The notes below the pieces were generated by a model. The model was not told the DNA's origin. It saw nothing but the letters and a program-made list of their open reading frames with translations, and ran no database searches. Below are positions 28,398-37,423 of a stretch of DNA of 64,000 nucleotides, piece after piece. The position numbers and the translations under genes were made by a program. How positions within the stretch are numbered: position 1 is the first letter of the stretch; every line of letters begins with the position of its first letter. Source of the stretch: Pichia kudriavzevii (lineage: Eukaryota; Ascomycota; Pichiomycetes; Pichiales; Pichiaceae); assembly GCF_003054445.1 (NCBI RefSeq), contig NC_042510.1, positions 1,225,139 through 1,289,138 on the forward strand. Direction: 5' to 3'.

Positions 28398-30179
28398 TTA
28401 ATACTCAACAGTCCAATACTTGATACAGCTATCAGTACCAGCAGAAACAATGTTCTTCTCATCTAGCCATTCGACACAGTTGACACCCTCCTTATGTGCA
28501 TTCAAGAACTTTATGTTTCTAGCTGGCTTCTCAACTGAGTAAATATAAATGTTTGTGTCTAAAGAACCCGATAAACAGTACTTGTTATCTGGACTCCATT
28601 TTAGGGAGTTGATTTTGGATGTGTGGAATGCCCATCTTGAAGTGATGAGAGAAAAGTCTTGTAAGCCATATAGGAGGATCTTTCCTTGAATATCACCGCA
28701 AACTAGATACTTCTCATCTCCAGAGATTGCCACACAAGTTGGCTTACTACGTAAAAAGTTTGTCTCGTTGATTGATTTCAATTCCGAGTCGTAGATATGG
28801 ATTTGAAAGTTTTGTGCATCTGTAATGACGACGAAATTTTCGGACACATCGAAAGCAGAGGCACCATAGGATAGCTTAAATGACTTTAAAAACTTCCCAG
28901 TAGAGTCGTATTTTCTAACTTCGTCTTCAAATAAAATGACAGCATTTTTGTTGTGTACTTTTAGATCTATAGGTTGTTTCTCTAAATCTTCTAATGTTGA
29001 TATCGAAGGGAAATCTTCATTTTGAATAAATTTGAGTTTGTCATCCCAGGAAATGGAAAAGATAGACTTGGAATCAACCTCTGCCAGAGAAACGATCAAC
29101 CCCTTATGCTCCTCCCCAGAAACTAATTCATCACCCTTAGATGGTGAATGTTTTATTATTTTTCCATCATATGATCCAGAAAACAAGTCAGCATTTTCCT
29201 TTAGCTTGACCATTGAAGCAATACTAACCTGGTGTGAGTAAAACGTTTGTAATGGGTCTTTCTGTGATGCAGTGAAAACATAAATCGAGCCGCCAAGAGT
29301 TAAGCCAACAAACTTGTTCTCACCAACTAGAGCACAACCTAAAAATTGATTTTCGATCTTATACTCCAAACTCCATTCTTGAACCACTGACCCGTCAGTA
29401 TTGACGACTCTCAAATAGGCATCAGCAGACGCAATCAAGAAGGATTCATCATCAACCCAATCGACAGCATATATACCACCTTTAGAGATATCTTTGAAAG
29501 ATTTGATCAATTCACCTGTATTACCGTCAAACAAGGAGATGATTCTATCAACACCGACACTTACTGCAATCTTCCCATTTGGTGAGTATTTGACCATTTT
29601 GATGAAATTATTATGAATTGTTTTGTTACTCTGGCTAAACTTGAATGGCGGACCTTTCAAAAAAACTACATTTGAGTCGTCACCAACAGTAAATGCCGAG
29701 TATGGTCTAGTTGGCTTGATTGCAACCGAATTGATTTGGTTGGAGTGACCACTGATTTCTCCAATGCTGTTTCCCGAATCAAAAGTAAAACAATGTCCAA
29801 ACTTATCAGTCCCATTACCAACAGCAATGATCCTTTTGCTGTCTGCATCCCAAGCTAAATCATTGATCCTGTTACTCAAGACCTTGAATTCACTCTTGAC
29901 TATCATATCTTCTTGAGAACAGTCCCAAATTAAGACATTACCTGCTTCATCACCCGAAGCAATGTAGAATCCGCTTGGTGAGATTTTTGCTGTAGTTACG
30001 GGATACTTGTGTCCTGTAAATACCCAGCTTTGTCCACCTTTATCTAAAGAACGTAAAGTGACACACTTACCAGTAGGATAGATCAGTCTGTCTCTTGTTC
30101 TATCATAGGATAAGTGTGTGGTGAATGCTCTTTTAGTTGTTGGATTACCAACAGTTATTTCCTTCAATTCAATTGACAT
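28398..30179 (-). CDS. AIP1: Actin-interacting protein 1 (WD repeat)
   Basis: A 593-residue double beta-propeller protein that works with cofilin to cap and disassemble actin filaments at cortical patches. The N terminus (MSIELKEITVGNPTTKRAFTTHLSYD) matches the family start. WD repeats continue along the whole chain, with IASGDEAGNVLIWD, the GPPFKFSQSNKTIHNNFIKMVKYSPNG block, and CLSGSLDTNIYIYSVEKP. Length is close to S. cerevisiae Aip1 (615). It converges on the MTC2-like gene with 90 bases between stops. Confidence 0.95.
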   Translation of the reverse strand: MSIELKEITVGNPTTKRAFTTHLSYDRTRDRLIYPTGKCVTLRSLDKGGQSWVFTGHKYPVTTAKISPSGFYIASGDEAGNVLIWDCSQEDMIVKSEFKVLSNRINDLAWDADSKRIIAVGNGTDKFGHCFTFDSGNSIGEISGHSNQINSVAIKPTRPYSAFTVGDDSNVVFLKGPPFKFSQSNKTIHNNFIKMVKYSPNGKIAVSVGVDRIISLFDGNTGELIKSFKDISKGGIYAVDWVDDESFLIASADAYLRVVNTDGSVVQEWSLEYKIENQFLGCALVGENKFVGLTLGGSIYVFTASQKDPLQTFYSHQVSIASMVKLKENADLFSGSYDGKIIKHSPSKGDELVSGEEHKGLIVSLAEVDSKSIFSISWDDKLKFIQNEDFPSISTLEDLEKQPIDLKVHNKNAVILFEDEVRKYDSTGKFLKSFKLSYGASAFDVSENFVVITDAQNFQIHIYDSELKSINETNFLRSKPTCVAISGDEKYLVCGDIQGKILLYGLQDFSLITSRWAFHTSKINSLKWSPDNKYCLSGSLDTNIYIYSVEKPARNIKFLNAHKEGVNCVEWLDEKNIVSAGTDSCIKYWTVEY

Positions 30180-30518
30180 TATGGGTGACCTGCGAGACCT
30201 ATTGAAGAAACCAATTCCCTTTTAGACTACATAAGCTGAATTTAGGTAAACATGTTGAACTCCTTCAGGATGAAACACCGCATCTTATGTTGCCGCCGAG
30301 CATGAATTTTAAATTGAGACAACTTTCAGTTTCCATTTTAGGAACTACAAAATTTTGAGGATTATATCACATTTTCGTTGATTTGCCATATATTGAGGCA
30401 AGTTTACACTAAAAAGACAGACAAACAACACAGCATGAATTAGTTACGTACTACATCATCAAAAAAGAAAAAAAAAAGAAAAAAAGTCCAGATTAAGTGA
30501 AGAAAAATGCCAACTAAG
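30180..30518. other. Gap between YKU80 end and AIP1 start
   Basis: A 339-base gap carrying the AIP1 promoter and YKU80 terminator on the minus strand. A-rich run at 30461-30486. No gene seen. Confidence 0.5.
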
Positions 30519-32228
30519 CTAAGCGTCTTCTGTTTTCGGACTACAACTGAAGTTAGGAATGAATGAACCCTCCTTTGCGTTTTCGTTCCATACGTCAATA
30601 AACTGGGTAGGAATATCTCCATTCGAAAACATATCGTACAACGGGGTCGATGGATGACCGCCTTCGCTGAAATGGTGGTATACTGTGTAAGCAGAAATAA
30701 GGTAAATCAACCTTTCAAAAGACAGTAGGGGGTTGTTGGTTTTTCTTAACTTCTTGGTTACCCTGTCAAAGTCTCTTTCATTTAGATCTTCATACTCTGT
30801 CACAGTGTCTCGCAAATAGTAGAACATGTCGTTCATGGTCACTTGGTTCATTTCGACTACCATACTGTCAAAAGGGAATAGCTCATCAGACTCGTCTTTA
30901 TCAAGATTGATGTCATCCAGCATATCATCCATTTCGCTCTGAAGTTTTTCTTCAACTTCGATTTTCGTTAAGTTTGGCAAACTGACCAGTTTTTCGTCGT
31001 CTTGGAATATTGTTTCTACAAATATAAAACATCCGAAATCAATGTGGGTTGTTTTGTAATCTTTATATCCCTGAGGAAAAAGAACACCATATTTAACATC
31101 TGCTCCAGCTTTCTTTACGAATCTCACATTGGCACAAACTCCCTTTTTCGCCATTGCTTGCCATAGCTCTGAAAACATCGCCGTATCTCTGTCCAAAATT
31201 ATATCGTCCTTTTTAGTTTTAGTTTTGAAAGGGAATATGATTAATGTGTCATTTTTCAAATACCACGGAGGCAAGGTCTCCTTGGGGAAAAACGACGTTA
31301 TTATCATCGATTTAACCGTTTCTGCTTGAAATATTCCTGGGGGCAAATCTGTCAATAAGAAGTTGGAAGTACCGAATTTGTATCCTTCAAAAACAAATTC
31401 TGGGCTAGTTATCTCGGTTTCTACGGGTTCATCTTTGGATTCATCAAACTTTGTGTAATAATATTTGCTTGTATTTGTCACTGGTAGCTTTGACTCCTTA
31501 TTTAGCCGTTTCAATGTAACATAGTCTGCCATTGTGTTCTTTTTTACGAAAGGGTATGCAGATACCAAAAATTCCAAATCAGGTAACCCCAAAATCGATA
31601 GGTTGTATGAATATATCTCCACTGGTTTTTTGAATTTTGGTGTCAGCATCTCACACTTTGTAACCACCAAAAGTGCATCAATTATAGAACAGTACAGGCT
31701 CCTTTCGTTGTATTCATTGGCATTGATTATTTCGTCCTGCAATATTCGCATATTATCATCGTGGTATTTGGAAGGTGTTCCCGCTGACGAGTCAATGCAA
31801 ATAAGATTCAAATTCTGATAAGCCTGAAGCACACCTATTATTTTAGGTTTATATTTGTTCCAATTATAGGATTCCCGAAACGGTGAAATCACAATTACAT
31901 CACAAGACTTTTGTTTGTTGATCCCTCGGATCTGTAACGATTGTAGGAAATCTGAAATAGAAGCTATTAAATCAGCCCCATTTGGATGGGGTTTATCAAC
32001 TCTAGATTTTTTAGTGATATCTCTGATAAAAGTGCTTAAGGTTGCCCAATTTAGAGGCTCTAAGTTGGGTTGTGGGTCAATGTAAGGAAATTTGAGTAAT
32101 GCGGTCTTATTCGATCTGTTGAAGTTTATTGGCGTAATACAGTAACTGAAGACAAAACATGCAACGCTTGAGTCGACTTCCGCATCATGTGAGTCGTCAA
32201 CAAGTATATACGTGGATCTGGTTGCCAT
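30519..32228 (-). CDS. YKU80: Ku80 subunit of the DNA end-binding Ku heterodimer
   Basis: A 569-residue nuclear protein that, with Ku70, threads onto DNA ends for non-homologous joining and protects telomeres. The N-terminal von Willebrand A-like domain starts TRSTYILVDDSHDA and includes DVIVISPFRESYNW. The Ku beta-barrel core is recognisable around KPVEIYSYNLSILGLPDLEF and in DYVTLKRLNKESKLPVTNTSKYYY. The C-terminal arm is acidic then helical. It is shorter than S. cerevisiae Yku80 (629). Sequence conservation is low, as usual for Ku, but block order fits. Confidence 0.85.
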   Translation of the reverse strand: MATRSTYILVDDSHDAEVDSSVACFVFSYCITPINFNRSNKTALLKFPYIDPQPNLEPLNWATLSTFIRDITKKSRVDKPHPNGADLIASISDFLQSLQIRGINKQKSCDVIVISPFRESYNWNKYKPKIIGVLQAYQNLNLICIDSSAGTPSKYHDDNMRILQDEIINANEYNERSLYCSIIDALLVVTKCEMLTPKFKKPVEIYSYNLSILGLPDLEFLVSAYPFVKKNTMADYVTLKRLNKESKLPVTNTSKYYYTKFDESKDEPVETEITSPEFVFEGYKFGTSNFLLTDLPPGIFQAETVKSMIITSFFPKETLPPWYLKNDTLIIFPFKTKTKKDDIILDRDTAMFSELWQAMAKKGVCANVRFVKKAGADVKYGVLFPQGYKDYKTTHIDFGCFIFVETIFQDDEKLVSLPNLTKIEVEEKLQSEMDDMLDDINLDKDESDELFPFDSMVVEMNQVTMNDMFYYLRDTVTEYEDLNERDFDRVTKKLRKTNNPLLSFERLIYLISAYTVYHHFSEGGHPSTPLYDMFSNGDIPTQFIDVWNENAKEGSFIPNFSCSPKTEDA

Positions 32229-33658
32229 TTTTTGAGAAAACAGTGAGTTTGGGCCAAGACAAGTGTAAGAGAGGCCTATTCAAAGAAATACGAATTGCTG
32301 ATGTTAAATAGATGAATTGTCCTGCTGCGGGTTCTGGGTGTGAACTATAGACCTCTTTGATTCTCAAGCAAACTGTCCTTCACGTTTTGTGTCAATACCG
32401 TACTCTCTAGGATATGCCGACATTGTCAATCTATGTGGTTGCTTAGTTTCTACGGTTGTCTTGATGTGGACCCCTTTATATGATTCAGTTTTGCAGAGCC
32501 TGCTCTCGGAGAAAAGAACAAGGTGCAGTTTTTTGGCTCTAGCTCATTGCATCTCTACAGATACAATGCTTTAGATACTCATATTATAGTGGTTCTACGT
32601 GTGTGCTCTGACTTGCTTTATAAAAGGAATTTGCATGGGCCAGTTGTTTATAATTTCAAGTGCTTTGGTATACCCTAACGGATTCTTTTTGCATTGCATC
32701 AAGTTCAAAATGTGATGGTATATATCTACTCAGGGCAGATGTAAAGAAGACATATATATATATGAAGTTGTGCAGGTAAGATTTCAATAGGTGCACCCGT
32801 CAGTGAGGCTATGCCCTTTGAGAAGGGTACCCCAATACAGTCCTATCTTGGACATGTTCAAAGAAAGCACGAGGTGCTTTAGTTCTATCAGTTCAGAGAT
32901 GCTCAAATGCCCAAAATACAATCATTTTGATCTCTTTGATGTTGCAATTGATATGTTTCTGTATTGCTCTGATTGAAACTTGCTTGAAATCAGAAACTTG
33001 CAATGGTTGATTCTGGTCGTCTAATAGAATATGCTTTAGTTTGCATCACATTCCCCCGATATGCACGTAACACCGTGTTGCATATATGTTGCCACGTTCA
33101 ACATGAGATCTAAAACCTCCCCATTTGGATCTCCAATTCAATCGCTTGTTTGCTAGTACTAATAGTTCGAGATTTATGGTCTTGGCCCTAGTCTTTAATT
33201 ATCAACTTAGTTTTGCGATCCTCAATACCACCGGGATGCTTATAACCTGATGGTTTTATATATGTTTGTATCAGGTGGGTTTTATCATTGTTTAATGATT
33301 TAGTTTTACGTGTACTGGAGTTTGACACAAAATCAGAATCACTAGGAAACTCACTCGTCTTATCATTCTATTTAATGTTACAACGACTGGTTCTGTTATC
33401 TGCATTTTTCGGTTAAAGTTTGTTACTTCTGTGGATATATTATCTACCAGGAAGGCCCATTGCATAAAGACATGATAAATAAAAAAAAGTCTATCTAGTT
33501 TCTAAAAAGGAAAAAATGCTTTTGTTATCTCATTAAACTATATCGTCTTACCTTACAAAAGCTTCGAAAAGAACCGTTTTGGCGTTCCATAATAGGAATT
33601 ATATTTACAAGCGTATAAAATGATAAGGAGAGAATAAATATGAAAAAGTAAGACAGGA
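32229..33658. other. 1.4-kb gap without a recognised gene
   Basis: The longest gene-free stretch in the housekeeping part of the window. Open frames are short and unconvincing on both strands. A TATAAAAGG-like element lies at about 32619-32627, and a (TA) run at 32752-32763. T- and A-rich tracts flank the right side. I tested it by eye for tRNA, U snRNA and RNase P RNA signatures and found none. It might hold an uncharacterised RNA or simply the promoter of YKU80. Confidence 0.5.
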
Positions 33659-34303
33659 TCATTTGACCTTCTTTGCCTTCAACTTTATTGTTTCGTCATT
33701 GAAGTAGATACCCTTACCCTTGTATGGTTCAGGTGGTCTCATGTTTCTCAACCTGCCAGCAAACAAGTTTAGTTTTTGTTTATCTGGACCTTTCAAAACT
33801 AACAACGTTTGAGATGGAGTCTCACATGTGATCTCGTCTGGGATCTCTAAACCTTCCATGTTACATCTACCAACCTTCATTTTGACCCACTCCTTTCCGG
33901 TTTTTTCATTTTTCTCAATCATGACCCTATAACCGGTACCTTTGAATCTCAAAGTCGAAGAGTGTCCGTCTGTGACACCAATGACCGCATTGTTTATAAG
34001 AGAACGATAGGTTCCCCACAGGGATTTCTGAATTTTATTTTTGGAATCCTTCACCTCAATCTTCAGGGAAGTTGGATTTGAGCTGTTCACAGACAAAAAT
34101 TCAGGAATCTTCATGTTAATCTCGCCACGTGGTCCAGAAATTGAAAGCAAGGAGTTCAAAACAATCCTTTGAGCACCCTTTGGGATCACCGTTGGAACCA
34201 ACATTGGAGTGGAACTGAGCTTCACCTCAGGAGTTATGAAAACAGGTGAAGATCCAATATGAGAGAGCGAACGGGCGGTGGTGGAAAATAGTCTTCTCTG
34301 CAT
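33659..34303 (-). CDS. MRPL6: Mitochondrial ribosomal protein uL6m
   Basis: A 214-residue protein of the large mitoribosomal subunit, bacterial L6 type. The N terminus (MQRRLFSTTARSLSHIG) is a typical presequence. The two L6 folds follow: NSLLSISGPRGEINMKIPEF, then SLINNAVIGVTDGHSSTLRFKGTGYRV. The C-terminal signature FAGRLRNMRPPEPYKGKGIYF matches the L6 rRNA-binding motif. Length equals S. cerevisiae Mrpl6 (214). Confidence 0.96.
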   Translation of the reverse strand: MQRRLFSTTARSLSHIGSSPVFITPEVKLSSTPMLVPTVIPKGAQRIVLNSLLSISGPRGEINMKIPEFLSVNSSNPTSLKIEVKDSKNKIQKSLWGTYRSLINNAVIGVTDGHSSTLRFKGTGYRVMIEKNEKTGKEWVKMKVGRCNMEGLEIPDEITCETPSQTLLVLKGPDKQKLNLFAGRLRNMRPPEPYKGKGIYFNDETIKLKAKKVK

Positions 34304-34608
34304 TGTCAGATAGATTCGGTCTAGTGTAGTTCACCTAAGTTGCAAAGCTCCATTCAAGCTCTATTCATGTACTAAACGACTTTCCAATTTCATATGAAAT
34401 TTGGGCGAATTTCGCTTCTCTCATCTACTGTGGATGCTTTTTTTTTTTCCACAATTTTTTTTTTCACCTTTTACTTTAATTCTTACATTGAAGAAGAGTG
34501 CTCTTGGTGAACCTATTCGACTCCTCTTCATACCCAGAAAGACACAGAGAGACAGAGCGAGAGAGCTAGAGAGACACAGTATCTTGTAAACGTATACCCG
34601 CAGCTAAA
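34304..34608. promoter_or_regulatory. Divergent promoter region MRPL6/IMP3
   Basis: A 305-base region between divergent starts. T runs at 34440-34449 and 34458-34465 probably form the nucleosome-poor core. An AGAGACA/GAGAGA-rich leader precedes IMP3 at 34545-34575. Confidence 0.5.
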
Positions 34609-35160
34609 ATGGTTAGAAAGTTAAAGTACCACGAGCAGAAGCTCCTTAAAAAAGTTGATCTTTACAATTACAAACAAGATAATGAACATAGAGAAGCCGA
34701 TATAATCCAACGATATCAGCTAACAAATAGAAACGATTACCACTCCTACAACCGTATAGTTGGTAAATTGAAGCAGTTGATGAGAAAACTGGCTTTGTTG
34801 GAACCTAGCGATCCATTTCGGATCAAACATGAACAGTTAATCTTGGATAAATTATACGATTTGGGGCTATTGACAACAACCAGCAAGATTAGTGCCGTGG
34901 AAAACAAGCTCTCTGTCAGTGCGCTATGTCGTCGCCGAATTGGTGTGATGATGGTCAAATTCCGCATGGCACAGAACGTTGCAGACGCCAACAAGTTTGT
35001 CAGACAAGGCCATGTTAGGGTCGGTAACAAGGTAATCACCGATCCTGCGTACCTCATCACTAGGAATTTGGAGGACTACCTTACATGGGTGGATGATTCC
35101 AAGATCAAGAAGAATGTCATGACGTTCAAGAACAAATGGGATGATTATAACACTGTATAA
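34609..35160 (+). CDS. IMP3: U3 snoRNP protein Imp3
   Basis: A 183-residue relative of ribosomal protein uS4 that joins U3 snoRNA to the pre-rRNA in the nucleolus. The start MVRKLKYHEQKLLKKVDLYNYK is the family opening. An S4-type RNA-binding domain is in the second half (CRRRIGVMMVKFRMAQNVADANKFVRQGHVRVGNKVITDPAYLITR). The end is VDDSKIKKNVMTFKNKWDDYNTV. Length is the same as S. cerevisiae Imp3 (183). Confidence 0.97.
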   Translation: MVRKLKYHEQKLLKKVDLYNYKQDNEHREADIIQRYQLTNRNDYHSYNRIVGKLKQLMRKLALLEPSDPFRIKHEQLILDKLYDLGLLTTTSKISAVENKLSVSALCRRRIGVMMVKFRMAQNVADANKFVRQGHVRVGNKVITDPAYLITRNLEDYLTWVDDSKIKKNVMTFKNKWDDYNTV

Positions 35161-35215
35161 GCATTTTAGGCACATAAATAGACGTTAAGCTAGGGTTCCT
35201 GTATACAATACACGC

Positions 35216-35587
35216 TCACTCCCTTCTCAGGAGAGACTTTAGTTTATTTGTATTGACATCTGGCGCCATTTTCGGTAGATTCGGAGGCAATGGCAAGGTT
35301 GCCTGCTGCAACTTCATCTCCCTTCGGAGATTGATGCTCACAAAGGAGAGATCCTCGTAGCATTTGTCTATGAGCTGTTTAGCCTTGTCGGAATTGTCGC
35401 CACCGTCGTCTATATCGCCACCGTCGTCTATATCGCTGTCACCATATTCCTTTCCATCATCGCCACTCGACGTTTGATCCTTCCCCTCCTTTTGTATTGC
35501 ATCGAGAAGCCTCCCATAGTTCTCCAGAAACCCCACGAGCCTGCGCTCTACCTTCTCGATTGACTCGATTCTCTCCCTGACATCCAT
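35216..35587 (-). CDS. MED11: Mediator head subunit Med11
   Basis: A 123-residue nuclear protein. Med11 pairs with Med22 in the Mediator head and contacts pol II/TFIIH. The early helix (RERIESIEKVERRLVGFLENYGRLLDAIQK) and the later KCYEDLSFVSINLRREMKLLQ-type helix match the family plan. Between them is an inserted acidic, Gly/Asp repeat (residues about 42-70), encoded by an imperfect 15-base repeat near 35400-35440. Length compares with 115 in S. cerevisiae. It converges on IMP3 with 55 bases between stops. Confidence 0.75.
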   Translation of the reverse strand: MDVRERIESIEKVERRLVGFLENYGRLLDAIQKEGKDQTSSGDDGKEYGDSDIDDGGDIDDGGDNSDKAKQLIDKCYEDLSFVSINLRREMKLQQATLPLPPNLPKMAPDVNTNKLKSLLRRE

Positions 35588-35958
35588 TAGTATTGGAACT
35601 GCTCAATGATTGCCACCGTTGTTGTGTCGGCTCCTTCCAAGGTGTTTCCTAAAACGGCAACTTCTGGTTCTCTCAAATTCATGTTGCCGTTTAGTCCATC
35701 AACTTCTGGAAAAAAAAAAAAAGGGGGAAAGGGGAAACGGAGGGGGACAGATAGGAAACCCTCGCTCGGAGCACGTGCACGGTTTGCAGGAGAAACCCTC
35801 ACAACAATTTCCCTTGCAGGAATCTTTTTTTTTTATTCGTGGAGGTCCATGAAACGCATTCTTTCCATAAAGTGCTGGAAAAAAAAATATATAGGAGAAG
35901 TGTCAACTTTTCACATAGAGTAGAAGGGTTTTCTTTAGACTCTCCTTTTAGCAACAAA
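35588..35958. promoter_or_regulatory. Divergent promoter region MED11/ASC1
   Basis: A 371-base region with an A run followed by a G-rich stretch at 35709-35752 (a T/C-rich tract on the other strand) and a T run at 35824-35833. Short open frames exist on both strands near 35590-35700. None is firmly a gene; see the findings. Confidence 0.5.
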
Positions 35959-37173
35959 ATGTCTAACAATTCCGAAGTCTTAGTCTTGAGAGGTACCTTA
36001 GAAGGCCACAACGGTTGGGTCACTTCCCTTTCCACCTGTGCTGCAAACCCAGACTTATTATTGTCTGGTTCCAGAGATAAGACCTTAATTGTCTGGCAAT
36101 TAACCAGAGATGAAAACCAATATGGTATTGCAAAGAAGGCTTTGAGAGGTCACTCCCACATTGTCCAAGATTGTCAATTGACTCCAGATGGTCAGTACGC
36201 ACTTTCTGGTTCTTGGGACAGAACCTTGAGATTATGGTCTGTTGCTACTGGTCAAACTGTTACCAGATTCGACGGTCATCAAGGTGACGTTATGTCTGTT
36301 TCTATTTCTAGAACTGTCAGACAATTTGTTTCTGCTTCCAGAGACAAGACTATCAAGGTCTGGAATGCTTTAGGTCACTGTATCTCCACCTTGAACTCTC
36401 ACCAAGACTGGGTTTCCTCTGTTGAATGTTCTCCATCCAAGAACACCATCATTTACTCTGCTGGTTGGGATAAGGCTGTCAAGGTATGTGTTTAATCAAA
36501 AAAATATTTTTCTCCCCAAATTGTGCTTTTCCATTCTTTTTTTTTTAGTTGTTTTCCTCCAATTGGCTTTTTCATTCAAATGATGTTAGAAATAATATTT
36601 GCTACTTCAGACGCCTACGGGTGAATGAGACATTAAATTATCACCAAGATCTCTGATGATTGATTAAAGCCGATTTTAGAAAATAACATTCAAAGGCACC
36701 CACCTCAACCTGTGAACAAATTACTAACTAATCTTTTCTCTTGTTTTCACTTACAGACTTGGGACATGAGCGACTCCTCATTGTTATGTGATTTCGTTGG
36801 TCACAACGGTTACGTTTCCAACTTGACCATCTCCCCAGACGGTTCCCTTTGTGCTTCCGGTGGTAAGGACGGTAACATCATCTTATGGGACTTAGGTTCT
36901 AACGATGTTTTGTACACCTTAAACGCTGGTGATGAAATTAACGCTTTAGCTTTCTCTCCAAACAGATTCTGGTTAGCAGCTGCAACTTCCACTTCCATCA
37001 AGATCTTCCACTTACAAGAAAGAAACTTAGCTGATGAATTAAAGCCAGAAGTTGCTGAAGGTAAGACTCCAGAATGTATTTCCTTAGCATGGTCCTCCGA
37101 TGGTCAAAACTTATTCTCTGGTTACTCTGATAACTTAATCAGAGTCTGGCAAGTCATGACCACTTCCGCTTAA
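35959..37173 (+). CDS. ASC1: Ribosome-associated RACK1 homologue Asc1, spliced
   Basis: A 313-residue seven-bladed WD40 protein bound to the head of the 40S ribosomal subunit, also a G-beta-like signalling scaffold. Exons are 35959-36483 and 36757-37173, joined in phase 0 between AVK and TWDMSDSS. The GTATGT donor follows 36483, a TACTAAC branch box is at 36722-36728, and the acceptor is TTACAG. WD repeats are regular, for example [27 protein letters not shown] and [14 protein letters not shown]. Codon use is strongly biased to abundant-tRNA codons, as expected for a ribosome protein. The intron carries a C/D snoRNA, as in S. cerevisiae ASC1. Confidence 0.98.
36484..36756 (+). other. Spliceosomal intron of ASC1
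   Basis: A 273-base intron with a perfect GTATGT donor, TACTAAC branch point and CAG acceptor 28 bases after the branch box. It hosts a box C/D snoRNA. Confidence 0.96.
36572..36663 (+). ncRNA. snR24: Box C/D snoRNA U24 (snR24-like)
   Basis: Box C (ATGATGT) is at 36580-36586 and box D (CTGA) at 36653-36656. Flanking bases TCATTCA and TGATTGA can pair as a terminal stem. The interior shares long identical stretches with the yeast U24 as I recall it (ATATTTGCTACTTCAGA; TTATCACCAAGATCTCTGA). These are the guide regions for 2'-O-methylation of the large-subunit rRNA. The host gene, ASC1, is the same as in S. cerevisiae. The ends are approximate. It is probably released from the debranched intron. 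Confidence 0.93.
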
Positions 37174-37423
37174 ATTTTTTGAGCGTCAAGTAGTCATCTC
37201 ACCCAAAACATTTAACCTAAATGTCAGGCAAACGCTTTTGTTTGATACTTTTTTTATAAATTTTTTTTGCTTTTTTTTTTTTACAACTTAATGAAACCAT
37301 CTATTTTATTGTATCTTGGATGTCAAATTCGAAGTATAAGGTTGCGACAATGTAGCTTGGTTTAAAAGGGAGTATTATACACTTTATTAATTTTTTTAAG
37401 AAAAAGGAGTAAGAACCAAGTGG

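Noticed and set aside
32229-33658. U snRNA, RNase P RNA or telomerase RNA in the long gap
   Set aside because: No known snRNA core sequence was seen, and the complement of the telomere unit (CTCGCTCCTAG) is absent here, so it is not the telomerase RNA.
35606-35923. Plus-strand frame upstream of ASC1
   Set aside because: Its Lys/Gly-rich middle comes from the A-run and G-rich stretch, and no family is recognised; it overlaps the ASC1 leader.
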